Shown one piece after another: positions 8,091 through 17,366 of a stretch of DNA of 64,000 nucleotides. The DNA is taken from assembly GCF_000717745.1 (NCBI RefSeq), contig NZ_JOBH01000006.1, positions 372,001 through 436,000 on the forward strand. The letters are read 5' to 3'. This DNA is from Streptomyces violens. Lineage in GTDB: Bacteria; Actinomycetota; Actinomycetes; Streptomycetales; Streptomycetaceae. A program made the translations under genes and the position numbers. The notes below the pieces were generated by a model. It did not search any database, was not told where the DNA came from, and saw nothing but the letters and a program-made list of their open reading frames with translations. The first letter of the stretch is position 1, and each line of letters opens with the position of its first letter.

Positions 8091-8822
8091 ATGGACAGCG
8101 AGCCGTCGGACACATCAGGCGCCGACCGGGGCGACGGGTACGCATGCGAGCACGAGGCCGAGCAGCGGTACCGCACAGCGGAGGAACGCGACCGCCTGGC
8201 CGATGAGCGGGACCGCGCCGCGGACGAGCGCGAGCGCCTGGCCGATGAACGGGAACGCCTCGCCGACGACCGGGAGCGTGCCCTGGACGACCGGGAGCTG
8301 CGCCTCTCCGAGCTGGAACGCCGGCTGGACCACCGCGCACAGCAGATGGGGGTGATGACGGCCGGCAGCCGGCAGCGGTCGTACGAGGCGGTGGAGCGAT
8401 CCCGCGCCCTGCTCGACGCGACCGCCGCGGGCCTCGACCGGAGCCGCGCGGCGCTGCGCCGCGCGGACGCCAGCGACGACCGCGACCAGAAATCCGTCGA
8501 CCGTGAGCTCAGGGCTTCGGAGCGGCAGGCGGCAACCGGCGGCGGCGAACAGCCACCGGGGGCGGACCTCTCCGACGAGGCGGACGAGGGGGTCCTCGGC
8601 GAGGGGACGAGTCCCGACGAGGCGGTGGCCCGGCTGCGTGCGCAGTTCCTCGCGGCGGCGGTCGGGCTGGCCGACGCCGAGGACGAGGTCGCCCGCCGCC
8701 ACGACTGCCTCATGGCGGAGGACCCGGACGCCGCGGACGACCACCGGCGCCAGGCCGAACGATCCCGTGAGGTGGCACAGTGCGCACGCGACGTCGTACA
8801 GCGGCTCTGCGGCGAGACGTGA
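8091..8822 (+). CDS. Heptad-repeat charged-helix protein
   Basis: The 243-residue protein has five to six consecutive seven-residue repeats of the form RDRLADE / RERLADE (about residues 33-70), predicting a long charged helix or coiled coil. More helix follows, and a second helical segment lies at 175-240. It has no membrane segment or signal peptide. Similar ER-LADE repeats occur in actinobacterial signalling proteins with GAF or ANTAR domains, but no such domain is visible here. The DNA repeats every 21 bp. Function unknown. Confidence 0.7.
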   Translation: MDSEPSDTSGADRGDGYACEHEAEQRYRTAEERDRLADERDRAADERERLADERERLADDRERALDDRELRLSELERRLDHRAQQMGVMTAGSRQRSYEAVERSRALLDATAAGLDRSRAALRRADASDDRDQKSVDRELRASERQAATGGGEQPPGADLSDEADEGVLGEGTSPDEAVARLRAQFLAAAVGLADAEDEVARRHDCLMAEDPDAADDHRRQAERSREVAQCARDVVQRLCGET

Positions 8823-8831
8823 CAGCGGCGC

Positions 8832-9269
8832 TCAGGTCCGGCTCCACGACCCCAGGACCATCAGCGTCTTCGTGCCCGTGACCCGGCCCGCGCTGCGCAG
8901 CCCGTCGATGACCTGCTGCAGATGGGCGATGTCGCGCACCCGTACCTGGATGAGGGCGTCGGGATCGCCGGCGATGGTGAAGACCGCCTGTACTTCGGGG
9001 ACGTTGTAGGCCGAGCGCACGATCTCGTTGACCCGCGTCGTGCCGGCGTAGCGCAGCTCCACGAAGGCTTCGATGCCCCAGCCGAGCTTGCTCTGGTCGA
9101 TCTGCGCGGCGAAGCCGGTGATCACCCCGATGTCCTTGAGCCGGTCCACGCGCCGCTTGACCGCGGCGACCGAAAGACCCACCTCGGCGGACATCTCGGA
9201 GAAGGTCCGGCGGCCGTCCTCGCGCAGCAGCCGCAGCAGGCGGTGATCGATGTCGTCGACCTCAGTCAT
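8832..9269 (-). CDS. Lrp/AsnC family regulator
   Basis: A 145-residue feast/famine regulator: N-terminal winged HTH (DDIDHRLLRLLREDGRRTFSEMSAEVGLSVAAVKRRVDRLKDIGVITGF, about 4-52) and C-terminal RAM ligand-binding domain (about 65-140). The start at MTEVDD fits the family; upstream codons in frame are poor. It is divergent from the indolepyruvate ferredoxin oxidoreductase operon with 182 bp between the starts, so it is the likely amino-acid-responsive regulator of that operon. Confidence 0.92.
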   Translation of the reverse strand: MTEVDDIDHRLLRLLREDGRRTFSEMSAEVGLSVAAVKRRVDRLKDIGVITGFAAQIDQSKLGWGIEAFVELRYAGTTRVNEIVRSAYNVPEVQAVFTIAGDPDALIQVRVRDIAHLQQVIDGLRSAGRVTGTKTLMVLGSWSRT

Positions 9270-9451
9270 GCAAAGGAATGTATGTCGGAGGCTGTCATTC
9301 GTAAATAGTTTGCGGCTTGGCGGCGAGTTTCCTTTCGAGTCTTGTGTGTTCCGCTTCCTGTTGCTGTGCTGTGGGCCGTTCGTCACCACCTCATTTCCGC
9401 TCCCTGTTTCCGGGTTTCCGGTCCCTTCACAACGATGTCGAGGAGGCTTGC

Positions 9452-12400
9452 GTGAGCACCTCACCCGCTGCGGTGTCGCTCGACGACAGGTACACGGCCA
9501 CCGACGGCCGCGCGCTGATCTCGGGCGTTCAGGCCCTGGTACGGCTGACGCTGGAGCAGCGCCGGCTGGACGAGGCCCGCGGCCTCGACACCCGGGCCTT
9601 CGTCAGCGGGTACCAGGGATCGCCGCTGGGCGGCGTCGACCTGGAGATGGGGCGCGCGGCCCGCTTCCTGGACGAGGCGGGCGTGGTCTTCCGGGCGGGC
9701 GTCAATGAGGAGCTGGCCGCCACGGCGGTGGCCGGCACCCAGATGCTCGGTCAGGTGCCGGGGCGCCGGCACGAAGGCGTGACCGGCTACTGGTACGGCA
9801 AGAATCCCGGCCTGGACCGCGCGGCCGACGCCATCCGGCACGCCACCCTCGCCGGCACCGCGCCGCTCGGCGGGGCGGTGGCCTGGATCGGCGACGACCC
9901 GGGCAGCAAGTCCTCCACGGTGCCCAGCTCCTGCGAGCGGATGTGCCAGAGCCTGGCGATGCCCGTCCTCGCGCCCGGGTCCGTCGCGGAGATCATCGAA
10001 TTCGGGCTGCACGCCGTCGCGCTGTCCCGCGCCTCCGGACTGTGGACCGGCCTGAAGATCGTCGCCGATATCGCCGACGCCTCGGCGACCGTCGACTTCG
10101 ACGCGGTGCGCCAGGGCATCCCCGAGCCGGACCGCGCCGCGCGCCCCACGGCCCCGGCCCTCGTGGGCCCCGCCGCGCTCGACGCGGAGCACGATATGCT
10201 CACCCGCCGCCTCGATCTGGCCCGCGCGTACGCCCGTACGGCAGGGCTCAACAAGGTGACCTTCAGCGCCCGCCGTGCCACCCTCGGCGTGCTCGCCTCC
10301 GGTACCTCCTATGCCGTCGTGCAGCGCGCCCTGGACGACCTGGGCCTGGACGAGGCGGCCATGGAGGCGCTGGGCCTCCGGCTGATCCGGATGGGCATGC
10401 CGTTCCCCGTCGCGGACGAGGACCTGGTGGCCATGACCGGCGACCTGGAGCAGGTCCTCGTGGTGGAGGACAAGGTGCCCTTCCTGGAAGGTCTGCTCAA
10501 GGAGGCGCTGTACCGGACGGCGGACGCGCCCGTCGTCGTCGGGCGCCGGGAGGAGGACGGGCGGCCGCTGCTCACCGCGCGCTCCACATTGGGCGCGGAG
10601 GACGTGGCCCGGGCGCTGGCCCGCCGCATCGGCGCCGACCGGCTGCCCGACGGGGCCCGCGCGCACCTGGAGGCACTCGCCCCGGCCCGCCCCGCCCGCA
10701 TCGCCCTGCCCACCGTCGCGGCCCGCACCCCGTACTTCTGCTCCGGCTGCCCGCACAACACCTCCACCCGCACCGACGACGGCACGCTGGTCGGCGTCGG
10801 CATCGGCTGCCACGCGATGATCGCGCTGGACGGCGCCGGGCGCGGTACGCAGATCGGCCTCACCCAGATGGGCGGCGAGGGCGCCCAGTGGATCGGCATC
10901 GCGCCCTTCACCGACGACGCGCACTTCGTGCAGAACCTCGGCGACGGCACGTTCCACCACTCCGGCTCGCTCGCCGTGCGCGCCGCCGTCGCCGCCGGCG
11001 TCACCATGACGTACAAGCTGCTCTACAACGACGCCGTCGCCATGACCGGCGGCCAGCGCGCCGAAGGCCGCCTCGACATCCCCGCCGTCATCCGGCTGCT
11101 CGCCATCGAGGGCGTACGCAAGGTCGTCGTCACCACCGCGGACCCCGGCAGCTACCGTGGCGTGCGGCTGGACCCGATCGCGACCGTGCGGCACCGCGAT
11201 GAACTACCCGATGTGGAGCGGGAGTTGTCCGCCGTCGAAGGTGTGACGGTGCTGCTGCACGACGACCGGTGCGCCGCCGAGGAGCGGCGGCTGCGCAAGC
11301 GCGGCCAACTGCCCACCCCGGTGGAGAAGGTCGCCATCAACGAGCGGGTCTGCGAAGGATGCGGCGACTGCGGCGAGAAGTCGACGTGTCTGTCCGTCCA
11401 GCCCGTCGAGACCGAGTTCGGCCGCAAGACCCGCATCCACCAGGCGTCCTGCAACACCGACCTCAGCTGCCTCAAGGGCGACTGTCCGTCCTTCCTGCTC
11501 GTCGAGCCCGGCCGCAAGGAGCCCCGGAAGATCCCCGACCTGCCGGTGGAACTGCGCGAACCCGCCCGCCGGTTCGGCCCCGGCGGCACCCTGCTGCGGA
11601 TGCCCGGCGTCGGCGGCACCGGCGTGGTCACCGTCTCCCAGATCCTCCAGATGGCGGCCCGCTTGGACGGCCTGTACGCGGCCGGGCTGGAGCAGACCGG
11701 CCTCGCGCAGAAGGGCGGCCCCGTCCTCAGCGATCTGCGGATCGACAAGACGCCGGTGACCGGCTCGCTGCGCGCCTCGCGCTCCACCGCCGACGTGCTG
11801 GTCGGCTTCGACCTGCTCGGCGCCGCCTCCGACAGCAACATGGCGGTGGCGCGCGCCGGTCACACCGTCGCCGTCGTCAACACCGCCGTCGTACCGACCG
11901 CCGCCATGGTCACCGGCCGCGTCGTGCTCCCCGGCTCGCCCGACGACGCCCTCGAACGCATCGAGTCGGTCACCCGCCGCGACGACAACCTCTACCTCGA
12001 CGCGCAGGGCCTGTCCGAAGCCCTCTTCGCCGACCACATGCCCGCCAACATGGTGCTCATCGGCGCCGCCTACCAGCACGGCTGCCTCCCGCTGACCGCC
12101 GAGGCCGTCGAGGACGCCATCCGCCTCAACGGCGCCGCCGTCGAGAAGAACCTCGCCGCCTTCCGCTGGGGCCGCGCCGCGGTACTCGACCGCGCAGCCG
12201 TCACCGCCGCACTGGCCACCCCCGAACGCCCGGTCGTCGAGATCACCCCGGCTGCCGCGTCGATCGCCGCCGCGCACACCTCCGACGAGGAGCTGCGCAA
12301 GGCCGTCGCCACCCGCACCGCCGACCTCATCGACTACCAGGACGAGCGCTACGCCCGCCGGTACGCCGACGACGTCGCCCGCGTCGCGGCTCTCGCCCAG

Positions 12401-12958
12401 GAGCGCGCCGGCGCCGAAGCCGGTACCTCCATCGCCCTCGCCTACGCCCGCGGCCTGCACAAGCTCATGGCGTACAAGGACGAGTACGAGGTCGCCCGGC
12501 TGCACCTCGACGCCACCGAACAGGCCAAACTGCGCGACGAGTTCGGCGCCGGATCGGCCGTCTCCGTCCTCCTCCACCCGCCCGTCCTGCGCGCCCTCGG
12601 CATGAAGCGCAAGATCCGGCTGCGCCGCACCGCGCCGGCCGCCTTCCGGGCCCTGCGCGCCGGCCGCGTGCTGCGCGGCACCTCCCTGGACCTCTTCGGA
12701 TACGCCGAGGTCCGCCGCGTGGAGCGCGCCCTGATCGGCGAGTACCGCCAGTTGGTGCGCGGCGCGCTCGCCCAGCTCACGCCGGAGAACACCGACGCCG
12801 TGCGCGCCGTCGCGGAACTGCCGGACCTCGTACGCGGGTACGAGGACATCAAGCTCGCGCGCGTCGCGGACTTCCGCGAGCAGGCCCGCGCCGCGCTCGC
12901 GGCGCTCGGTACCACCCCCGCCCGCGCCTCAGCGGGCACGCACACGGAGGCACGATGA
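9452..12958 (+). CDS. Indolepyruvate ferredoxin oxidoreductase, fused alpha/beta type
   Basis: The 1168-residue enzyme converts aryl-pyruvates (from Trp, Phe, Tyr transamination) to aryl-acetyl-CoA with reduction of ferredoxin. Visible parts are an N-terminal pyrimidine-type domain (SGYQGSPLGGVDLEM), a thiamine diphosphate-binding domain with CSGCPHNTST, GIGCHAMIALDG and QMGGEGAQWIG (about 430-520), an iron-sulfur segment (CEGCGDCGEKSTC, Cys634-Cys646, and a later CNTDLSCLKGDC), and a gamma-type domain (MPGVGGTGVVTVSQI, about 715 onward). GTG start with AGGAGG 5 nt upstream. The stop overlaps the next gene by 4 nt. Confidence 0.92.
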   Translation: MSTSPAAVSLDDRYTATDGRALISGVQALVRLTLEQRRLDEARGLDTRAFVSGYQGSPLGGVDLEMGRAARFLDEAGVVFRAGVNEELAATAVAGTQMLGQVPGRRHEGVTGYWYGKNPGLDRAADAIRHATLAGTAPLGGAVAWIGDDPGSKSSTVPSSCERMCQSLAMPVLAPGSVAEIIEFGLHAVALSRASGLWTGLKIVADIADASATVDFDAVRQGIPEPDRAARPTAPALVGPAALDAEHDMLTRRLDLARAYARTAGLNKVTFSARRATLGVLASGTSYAVVQRALDDLGLDEAAMEALGLRLIRMGMPFPVADEDLVAMTGDLEQVLVVEDKVPFLEGLLKEALYRTADAPVVVGRREEDGRPLLTARSTLGAEDVARALARRIGADRLPDGARAHLEALAPARPARIALPTVAARTPYFCSGCPHNTSTRTDDGTLVGVGIGCHAMIALDGAGRGTQIGLTQMGGEGAQWIGIAPFTDDAHFVQNLGDGTFHHSGSLAVRAAVAAGVTMTYKLLYNDAVAMTGGQRAEGRLDIPAVIRLLAIEGVRKVVVTTADPGSYRGVRLDPIATVRHRDELPDVERELSAVEGVTVLLHDDRCAAEERRLRKRGQLPTPVEKVAINERVCEGCGDCGEKSTCLSVQPVETEFGRKTRIHQASCNTDLSCLKGDCPSFLLVEPGRKEPRKIPDLPVELREPARRFGPGGTLLRMPGVGGTGVVTVSQILQMAARLDGLYAAGLEQTGLAQKGGPVLSDLRIDKTPVTGSLRASRSTADVLVGFDLLGAASDSNMAVARAGHTVAVVNTAVVPTAAMVTGRVVLPGSPDDALERIESVTRRDDNLYLDAQGLSEALFADHMPANMVLIGAAYQHGCLPLTAEAVEDAIRLNGAAVEKNLAAFRWGRAAVLDRAAVTAALATPERPVVEITPAAASIAAAHTSDEELRKAVATRTADLIDYQDERYARRYADDVARVAALAQERAGAEAGTSIALAYARGLHKLMAYKDEYEVARLHLDATEQAKLRDEFGAGSAVSVLLHPPVLRALGMKRKIRLRRTAPAAFRALRAGRVLRGTSLDLFGYAEVRRVERALIGEYRQLVRGALAQLTPENTDAVRAVAELPDLVRGYEDIKLARVADFREQARAALAALGTTPARASAGTHTEAR

Positions 12959-14097
12959 CCGTCGACCGGCTGCTGCCCACCCAGGAGGCCGAGGATCTGC
13001 TCGACCTCACCCGCGACATCGCCGACAAGGAGCTCGCGCCCCACGTCGACAAACACGAGCGCGAAGAGCGGTACCCGGAGGGCCTGTTCGCCACCCTGGG
13101 CGCGGCCGGGCTGCTCGGCCTGCCCTACCCGGAGGAGTACGACGGCGGGGGTCAGCCGTACGAGGTGTACCTCCAGGTCATCGAGGAACTGGCGGCCCGC
13201 TGGGCGGCCGTCGCGGTGGCCACCAGCGTGCACACCATGTCCGCGTACGCGCTGATGACCTACGGCACCGAGGAGCAGCGGCAACGCTGGGCGCCGGACA
13301 TCCTCGGCGGCGGCCTGGTCGGCGGCTACAGCCTCTCCGAGCCGCAGGCCGGCTCCGACGCCGCCGCGCTGACCTGCAAGGCCGTGCGGGAGACGGGCGG
13401 TTACCGGATCACCGGCAGCAAGGCGTGGATCACCCACGGCGGCAAGGCCGACTTCTACACGCTCTTCGCCCGCACCGCCGCCGGCAGCCGCGGCATCTCC
13501 TGCTTCCTCGCGCCCGGCGCCACCGAAGGACTGACCTTCGGACGGCCCGAGGAGAAGATGGGCCTGCACGCGATCCCGACCACCGCGGCGCACTGGGACG
13601 GCGCGCTCATCGAGGCGGACCGGCTGATCGGCAGCGAGGGCCAGGGCCTGCAGATCGCCCTGTCCGCGCTGGACTCCGGGCGGCTGGGCATCGCGGCCTG
13701 CGCCACCGGCGTCGCGCAGGCGGCCCTGGACGCGGCCGTCACCTACGCCAACGAACGCACCGCCTTCGGCCGGAAGATCATCGACCATCAGGGCCTCGGC
13801 TTCGTCCTCGCCGACATGGCCGCTGCCGTCGACTCGGCACGCGCCACGTACCTCGACGCGGCCCGCCGCCGCGACGCGGGCCACCCCTACAGCCGCCAGG
13901 CCAGCGTCGCCAAGCTCATCGCCACCGACGCCGCGATGAAGGTCACCACTGACGCGGTGCAGGTCTACGGCGGTTACGGTTACACGCGGGACTTCCCGGT
14001 CGAGCGTTACATGCGCGAAGCCAAGATCATGCAGATCTTCGAGGGGACGAACCAGATCCAGCGGCTGGTGATCAGCAGACAGCTCTCCCGGCCGTGA
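12955..14097 (+). CDS. Acyl-CoA dehydrogenase
   Basis: A 380-residue flavin enzyme that oxidises acyl-CoA to enoyl-CoA. The helical N-terminal domain (ELAPHVDKHEREERYPEGLFATLGAAGLLGLPYPEEYDGGG), central beta domain (SLSEPQAGSDAAAL, ITGSKAWITHGG) and C-terminal domain with VQVYGGYGYTRDFPVERYMREAKIMQIFEGTNQIQR are complete. The catalytic base is expected at Glu363 in IFEGT, as in short-chain members. Its ATG overlaps the oxidoreductase stop (ATGA) with GGAGG upstream, so the two are one operon. This suggests both act in aromatic or branched amino-acid degradation. Confidence 0.94.
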   Translation: MTVDRLLPTQEAEDLLDLTRDIADKELAPHVDKHEREERYPEGLFATLGAAGLLGLPYPEEYDGGGQPYEVYLQVIEELAARWAAVAVATSVHTMSAYALMTYGTEEQRQRWAPDILGGGLVGGYSLSEPQAGSDAAALTCKAVRETGGYRITGSKAWITHGGKADFYTLFARTAAGSRGISCFLAPGATEGLTFGRPEEKMGLHAIPTTAAHWDGALIEADRLIGSEGQGLQIALSALDSGRLGIAACATGVAQAALDAAVTYANERTAFGRKIIDHQGLGFVLADMAAAVDSARATYLDAARRRDAGHPYSRQASVAKLIATDAAMKVTTDAVQVYGGYGYTRDFPVERYMREAKIMQIFEGTNQIQRLVISRQLSRP

Positions 14098-14122
14098 ACC
14101 GCGGGTAATGGGGAGGATGACG

Positions 14123-14689
14123 ATGTACGCGAGGTCCCTGGGGGACGACGGCGCGGAGCTGTGCCCGCTCGAACCGTGGCAGGCCGAGGAGTTCCTCGCC
14201 CACATCGAGCGGGGGCGGGAGTTCATCGGGCAGTACGTCGGCCTGCCGGACGTCGTCACGGACCTGGAGTCGAGCCGCGCGTACCTCCGTTCGTACGCGG
14301 AGAAGGCCGCGGCCGACACCGGGCGTATCCACGGCATTTGGACGGACGGCAAGCTGGTCGGCGGGGTCCTCCTCCGGACGATGGACCTCGCGAGCGGCAC
14401 CGCCGAGGCGGGCTGCTGGCTGGAGCCGTCGGCGGCGGGCAGGGGACTGGTGACCAGGGCCGCTCGCGTGCTCATCGACTGGGCAGTCGAGGAGCGCGGC
14501 ATCCACCGCGTGGAGTGGCACGTCTCCTCGGCGAACGCGCCCAGCATCGCCGTGGCCCGGCGGCTCGGCATGACCAAGGACGGCGTCCTGCGCGAGAGCT
14601 ACCCCTACCGCGGCAAGCGGCACGACATGGAGGTCTGGTCGGTCCTCGCCCCGGAGTGGCGCGCGGGCAAGGGGGTTTTGGCGTGCTGA
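14123..14689 (+). CDS. GNAT N-acetyltransferase, RimJ/RimL type
   Basis: A 188-residue acetyltransferase with the GNAT fold. The AEAGCWLEPSAAGRGLVTRAARVLIDWAVEERGIHRVEWHVSSANAPSIAVARRLGM segment (about 100-155) carries the acetyl-CoA-binding loop AAGRGL and the RimL-type NAPSIAVARRLGM tail. The ATG at 14123 is chosen because GGGGAGG ends 6 nt before it; ATGs at 14108 and 14117 overlap that site. The gene overlaps the following oxidase by 7 nt. Such proteins acetylate protein N-termini or small amines; the substrate is unknown. Confidence 0.88.
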   Translation: MYARSLGDDGAELCPLEPWQAEEFLAHIERGREFIGQYVGLPDVVTDLESSRAYLRSYAEKAAADTGRIHGIWTDGKLVGGVLLRTMDLASGTAEAGCWLEPSAAGRGLVTRAARVLIDWAVEERGIHRVEWHVSSANAPSIAVARRLGMTKDGVLRESYPYRGKRHDMEVWSVLAPEWRAGKGVLAC

Positions 14690-16056
14690 CCGATGAACTG
14701 CGGCAGGAACTGCCGGACGGGCGGCTGGTGGAGGACCCGGAGGTCGCCGCCGGGTTCGTGCACGACGAGGCGGAGTGGGCGCCGCACGGCACGCCCCGCG
14801 CCGTCGTCCGGCCGCGCACGGCGGAGGAAGTACGCACCGTGGTCCGCGCCTGTCTGCGGCACGGCGTCCCCCTCGTCACCCGCGGCGCCGGCACCGGCCT
14901 CTCCGGCGGCGCCAACGCCGTGGAGGGCTGTGTCGTGCTGTCGACGGAGCACATGAACACGATCCATGAGATCGACCCCGTGGAACGGCTCGCGGTCGTC
15001 GGGCCCGGCGTCGTCAACGACGACCTGCGCGCCGCCTGCGCCGAGCACGGCCTCTGGTACCCGCCGGACCCGGCCAGCGCCCCCTGGTCCACCATCGGCG
15101 GCAACGTCGCGACCAACGCGGGCGGCCTGTGCTGCGTGAAGTACGGCGTCACGCGGGACTACGTACTCGGGCTGGAGGCCGTCACCGGCACCGGCGAGCT
15201 GGTCCGGCTGGGGCGGCGGACCGCCAAGGGCGTCGCCGGGTACGACCTCGCCGGGCTCCTCGTCGGCTCCGAGGGCACGCTCGGCGTGATCACCGAGATC
15301 ACCGTACGGCTGCGCCCGCAGCGCGAGCCGGAGCGCACGGTCGCCGGGTACTTCTCCTCCGTCGTGGACGCCGGCCGCGCCGTCGCCGCGGTCGGCGCCG
15401 CCGGGCTCACCCCCTCGGCGCTGGAGCTGATCGACCGGCACTGCCTGGCCGCCGTCGACAAGTGGAAGAACATGGGCCTGTCGGTCGACGCGGACGTGGT
15501 GCTGCTCGGCCGTACGGACGCGCCCGGGCCGGCGGGCGAGCAGGAGGCCGCGCACATGCTGGCCTGCTTCGAGGAGGCGGGCGCCACGTGGGCCGCACAG
15601 TCCACCGACCAGGAGGAGGCCGACGCGCTGTTCGCCGCCCGGCGGCTCGCCTACCCGGCGCTGGAACGCCTCGGCCCGGTCCTCACCGAGGACGTCTGCG
15701 TCCCCAAGGCCGCGGTACCGGAGATGCTCGCCCGCATCGAGCGTGCCGCCGCCCGCCACGACACCCTCATCGCCAACATCGCGCACGCAGGCGACGGCAA
15801 CCTCCACCCGCTGCTGATCACCCCGCCCGGCGACACCGCGGCCCCGGAGCGCGCCCAGGCCGCCTTCCACGAGATCATCGCGGACGCGATCGACCTCGGC
15901 GGCACGGTCACCGGCGAGCACGGCGTCGGACTCCTCAAGCGCGACGGCCTGGCACAGGAGCTGTCCCCGCCCGTCCTGGACATGCACCACGCGATCAAGG
16001 CCGCGCTGGATCCGCACGGCATCCTCAACCCCGGCAAGGTCTTCCCGCAGCGCTGA
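14683..16056 (+). CDS. FAD-linked oxidase, GlcD/D-lactate dehydrogenase-like
   Basis: The 457-residue flavoprotein has a PCMH-type FAD-binding domain (about 35-215; TRGAGTGLSGGANAVEGCVVLS, WSTIGGNVATNAGGLCCVKYG, GSEGTLGVITEITVRL) and a C-terminal oxidase domain ending in HAGDGNLHPLL and GGTVTGEHGVGLLKR. This is the glycolate oxidase GlcD / D-2-hydroxyacid dehydrogenase family. It starts at a GTG within the end of the acetyltransferase gene and is probably coupled to it. The exact 2-hydroxy acid is not evident. Confidence 0.92.
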   Translation: MLTDELRQELPDGRLVEDPEVAAGFVHDEAEWAPHGTPRAVVRPRTAEEVRTVVRACLRHGVPLVTRGAGTGLSGGANAVEGCVVLSTEHMNTIHEIDPVERLAVVGPGVVNDDLRAACAEHGLWYPPDPASAPWSTIGGNVATNAGGLCCVKYGVTRDYVLGLEAVTGTGELVRLGRRTAKGVAGYDLAGLLVGSEGTLGVITEITVRLRPQREPERTVAGYFSSVVDAGRAVAAVGAAGLTPSALELIDRHCLAAVDKWKNMGLSVDADVVLLGRTDAPGPAGEQEAAHMLACFEEAGATWAAQSTDQEEADALFAARRLAYPALERLGPVLTEDVCVPKAAVPEMLARIERAAARHDTLIANIAHAGDGNLHPLLITPPGDTAAPERAQAAFHEIIADAIDLGGTVTGEHGVGLLKRDGLAQELSPPVLDMHHAIKAALDPHGILNPGKVFPQR

Positions 16057-16202
16057 CCGCCGCTGACCGCGCCTGTACGGACCTGTACGCACCTGCCGCC
16101 CCCGTCCCCCCGCGCACTCCGCTGATGCAAGAATGAGGCCGGTGAGGGGCGGGGTGGCCCAGGGGCTCGTGAAGGGGACGACGTGCAGGCCGGAGCGGAT
16201 CT

Positions 16203-17366
16203 TTGAGAATCTTGCACACCTCCGACTGGCACCTCGGGCGCTCGTTCCACCGCGTGAACATGCTCGGTCACCAGCGCGCCTTCCTCGACCACCTCATCGA
16301 GACCGTCCGTGACCAGCAGGTCGACGCGGTGCTCGTCGCGGGCGACGTGTACGACCGGGCCGTCCCGCCGCTCGCCGCCGTCGAGCTCTTCGACGACGCG
16401 CTGCACCGCCTCGCCGACCTCGGCGTGCCCACCGTCATGATCTCCGGGAACCACGACTCGGCCCGCCGGCTCGGCGTCGGCGCCCGCCTCATGGCGAAGG
16501 CCGGCATCCACCTGCGCACCGACCCGGCCGGCTGCGGCACCCCCGTCGTGCTCGCCGACGACCACGGCGACGTGGCCTTCTACGGCCTGCCGTACCTGGA
16601 GCCGGCGCTGGTCCGCGACACCCTCGGCGCCGAGAAGGCCCGCCACACCCAGGTGCTGCGCGCGGCCATGGACCGGGTACGGGCCGACCTCGCCACCCGC
16701 CCCGACGGCACCCGCTCCGTCGTCCTCGCGCACGCCTTCGTCACCGGCGGCGCACCCAGCGACAGCGAGCGCGACATCACCATCGGCGGCGTCGCCTCCG
16801 TACCGGCCGAGGTCTTCGACGGCGTGCACTACGCGGCCCTCGGCCATCTGCACGGCTGCCAGACGATCACCGAGCGGGTGCGGTACTCCGGCTCCCCGCT
16901 CGCGTACTCCTTCTCCGAGGTGCACCACCGCAAGTCGATGTGGCTGATCGACCTGGGCGCGGACGGCGCCGTGGAGGCCGAGCGGCTGCCGTGCCCCGTG
17001 CCGCGCCCGCTCGCCCGCCTCCGCGGCCGCCTGGAGGACCTGCTCGCCGACCCGGACCTCGCCGAGCACGAGGAGTCCTGGATCGAGGCCACCCTCACCG
17101 ACCCCGCGCGCCCGCACGAGCCGATGGCCCGGCTCACCGAGCGCTTCCCGCACACCCTTGCCCTCGCCTTCGAGCCCGAAGCGCGTGACGGCGGGCCCGA
17201 GGTCTCCTACGCGCAGCGGCTGCGCGGCCGCAGCGACCAGGAGATCGCCGAGGACTTCGTGGCCCACGTACGGCCGGGCCGCGCCGCCGACGCGGCCGAA
17301 CGCGCCCTGCTCGGCGCCGCGCTCGACGAGGTACGGACCGACCAGGCGGCGAAGGAGTCTGCGTGA
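16203..17366 (+). CDS. sbcD: Exonuclease subunit SbcD
   Basis: The 387-residue Mre11-type nuclease subunit carries the five metallophosphoesterase motifs at the N-terminus: SDWHLG (Asp8, His10), AGDVYDR (Asp48), GNHD (83-85), then AHAF and GHLHGCQ further on. With SbcC it forms the SbcCD complex that cleaves DNA hairpins and double-strand ends. The start is a TTG at 16203 with GGAG 7 nt before it; this gives the invariant MRILHTSDWHLG N-terminus, so the rare start is well supported. It overlaps sbcC by 4 nt. Confidence 0.96.
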   Translation: MRILHTSDWHLGRSFHRVNMLGHQRAFLDHLIETVRDQQVDAVLVAGDVYDRAVPPLAAVELFDDALHRLADLGVPTVMISGNHDSARRLGVGARLMAKAGIHLRTDPAGCGTPVVLADDHGDVAFYGLPYLEPALVRDTLGAEKARHTQVLRAAMDRVRADLATRPDGTRSVVLAHAFVTGGAPSDSERDITIGGVASVPAEVFDGVHYAALGHLHGCQTITERVRYSGSPLAYSFSEVHHRKSMWLIDLGADGAVEAERLPCPVPRPLARLRGRLEDLLADPDLAEHEESWIEATLTDPARPHEPMARLTERFPHTLALAFEPEARDGGPEVSYAQRLRGRSDQEIAEDFVAHVRPGRAADAAERALLGAALDEVRTDQAAKESA

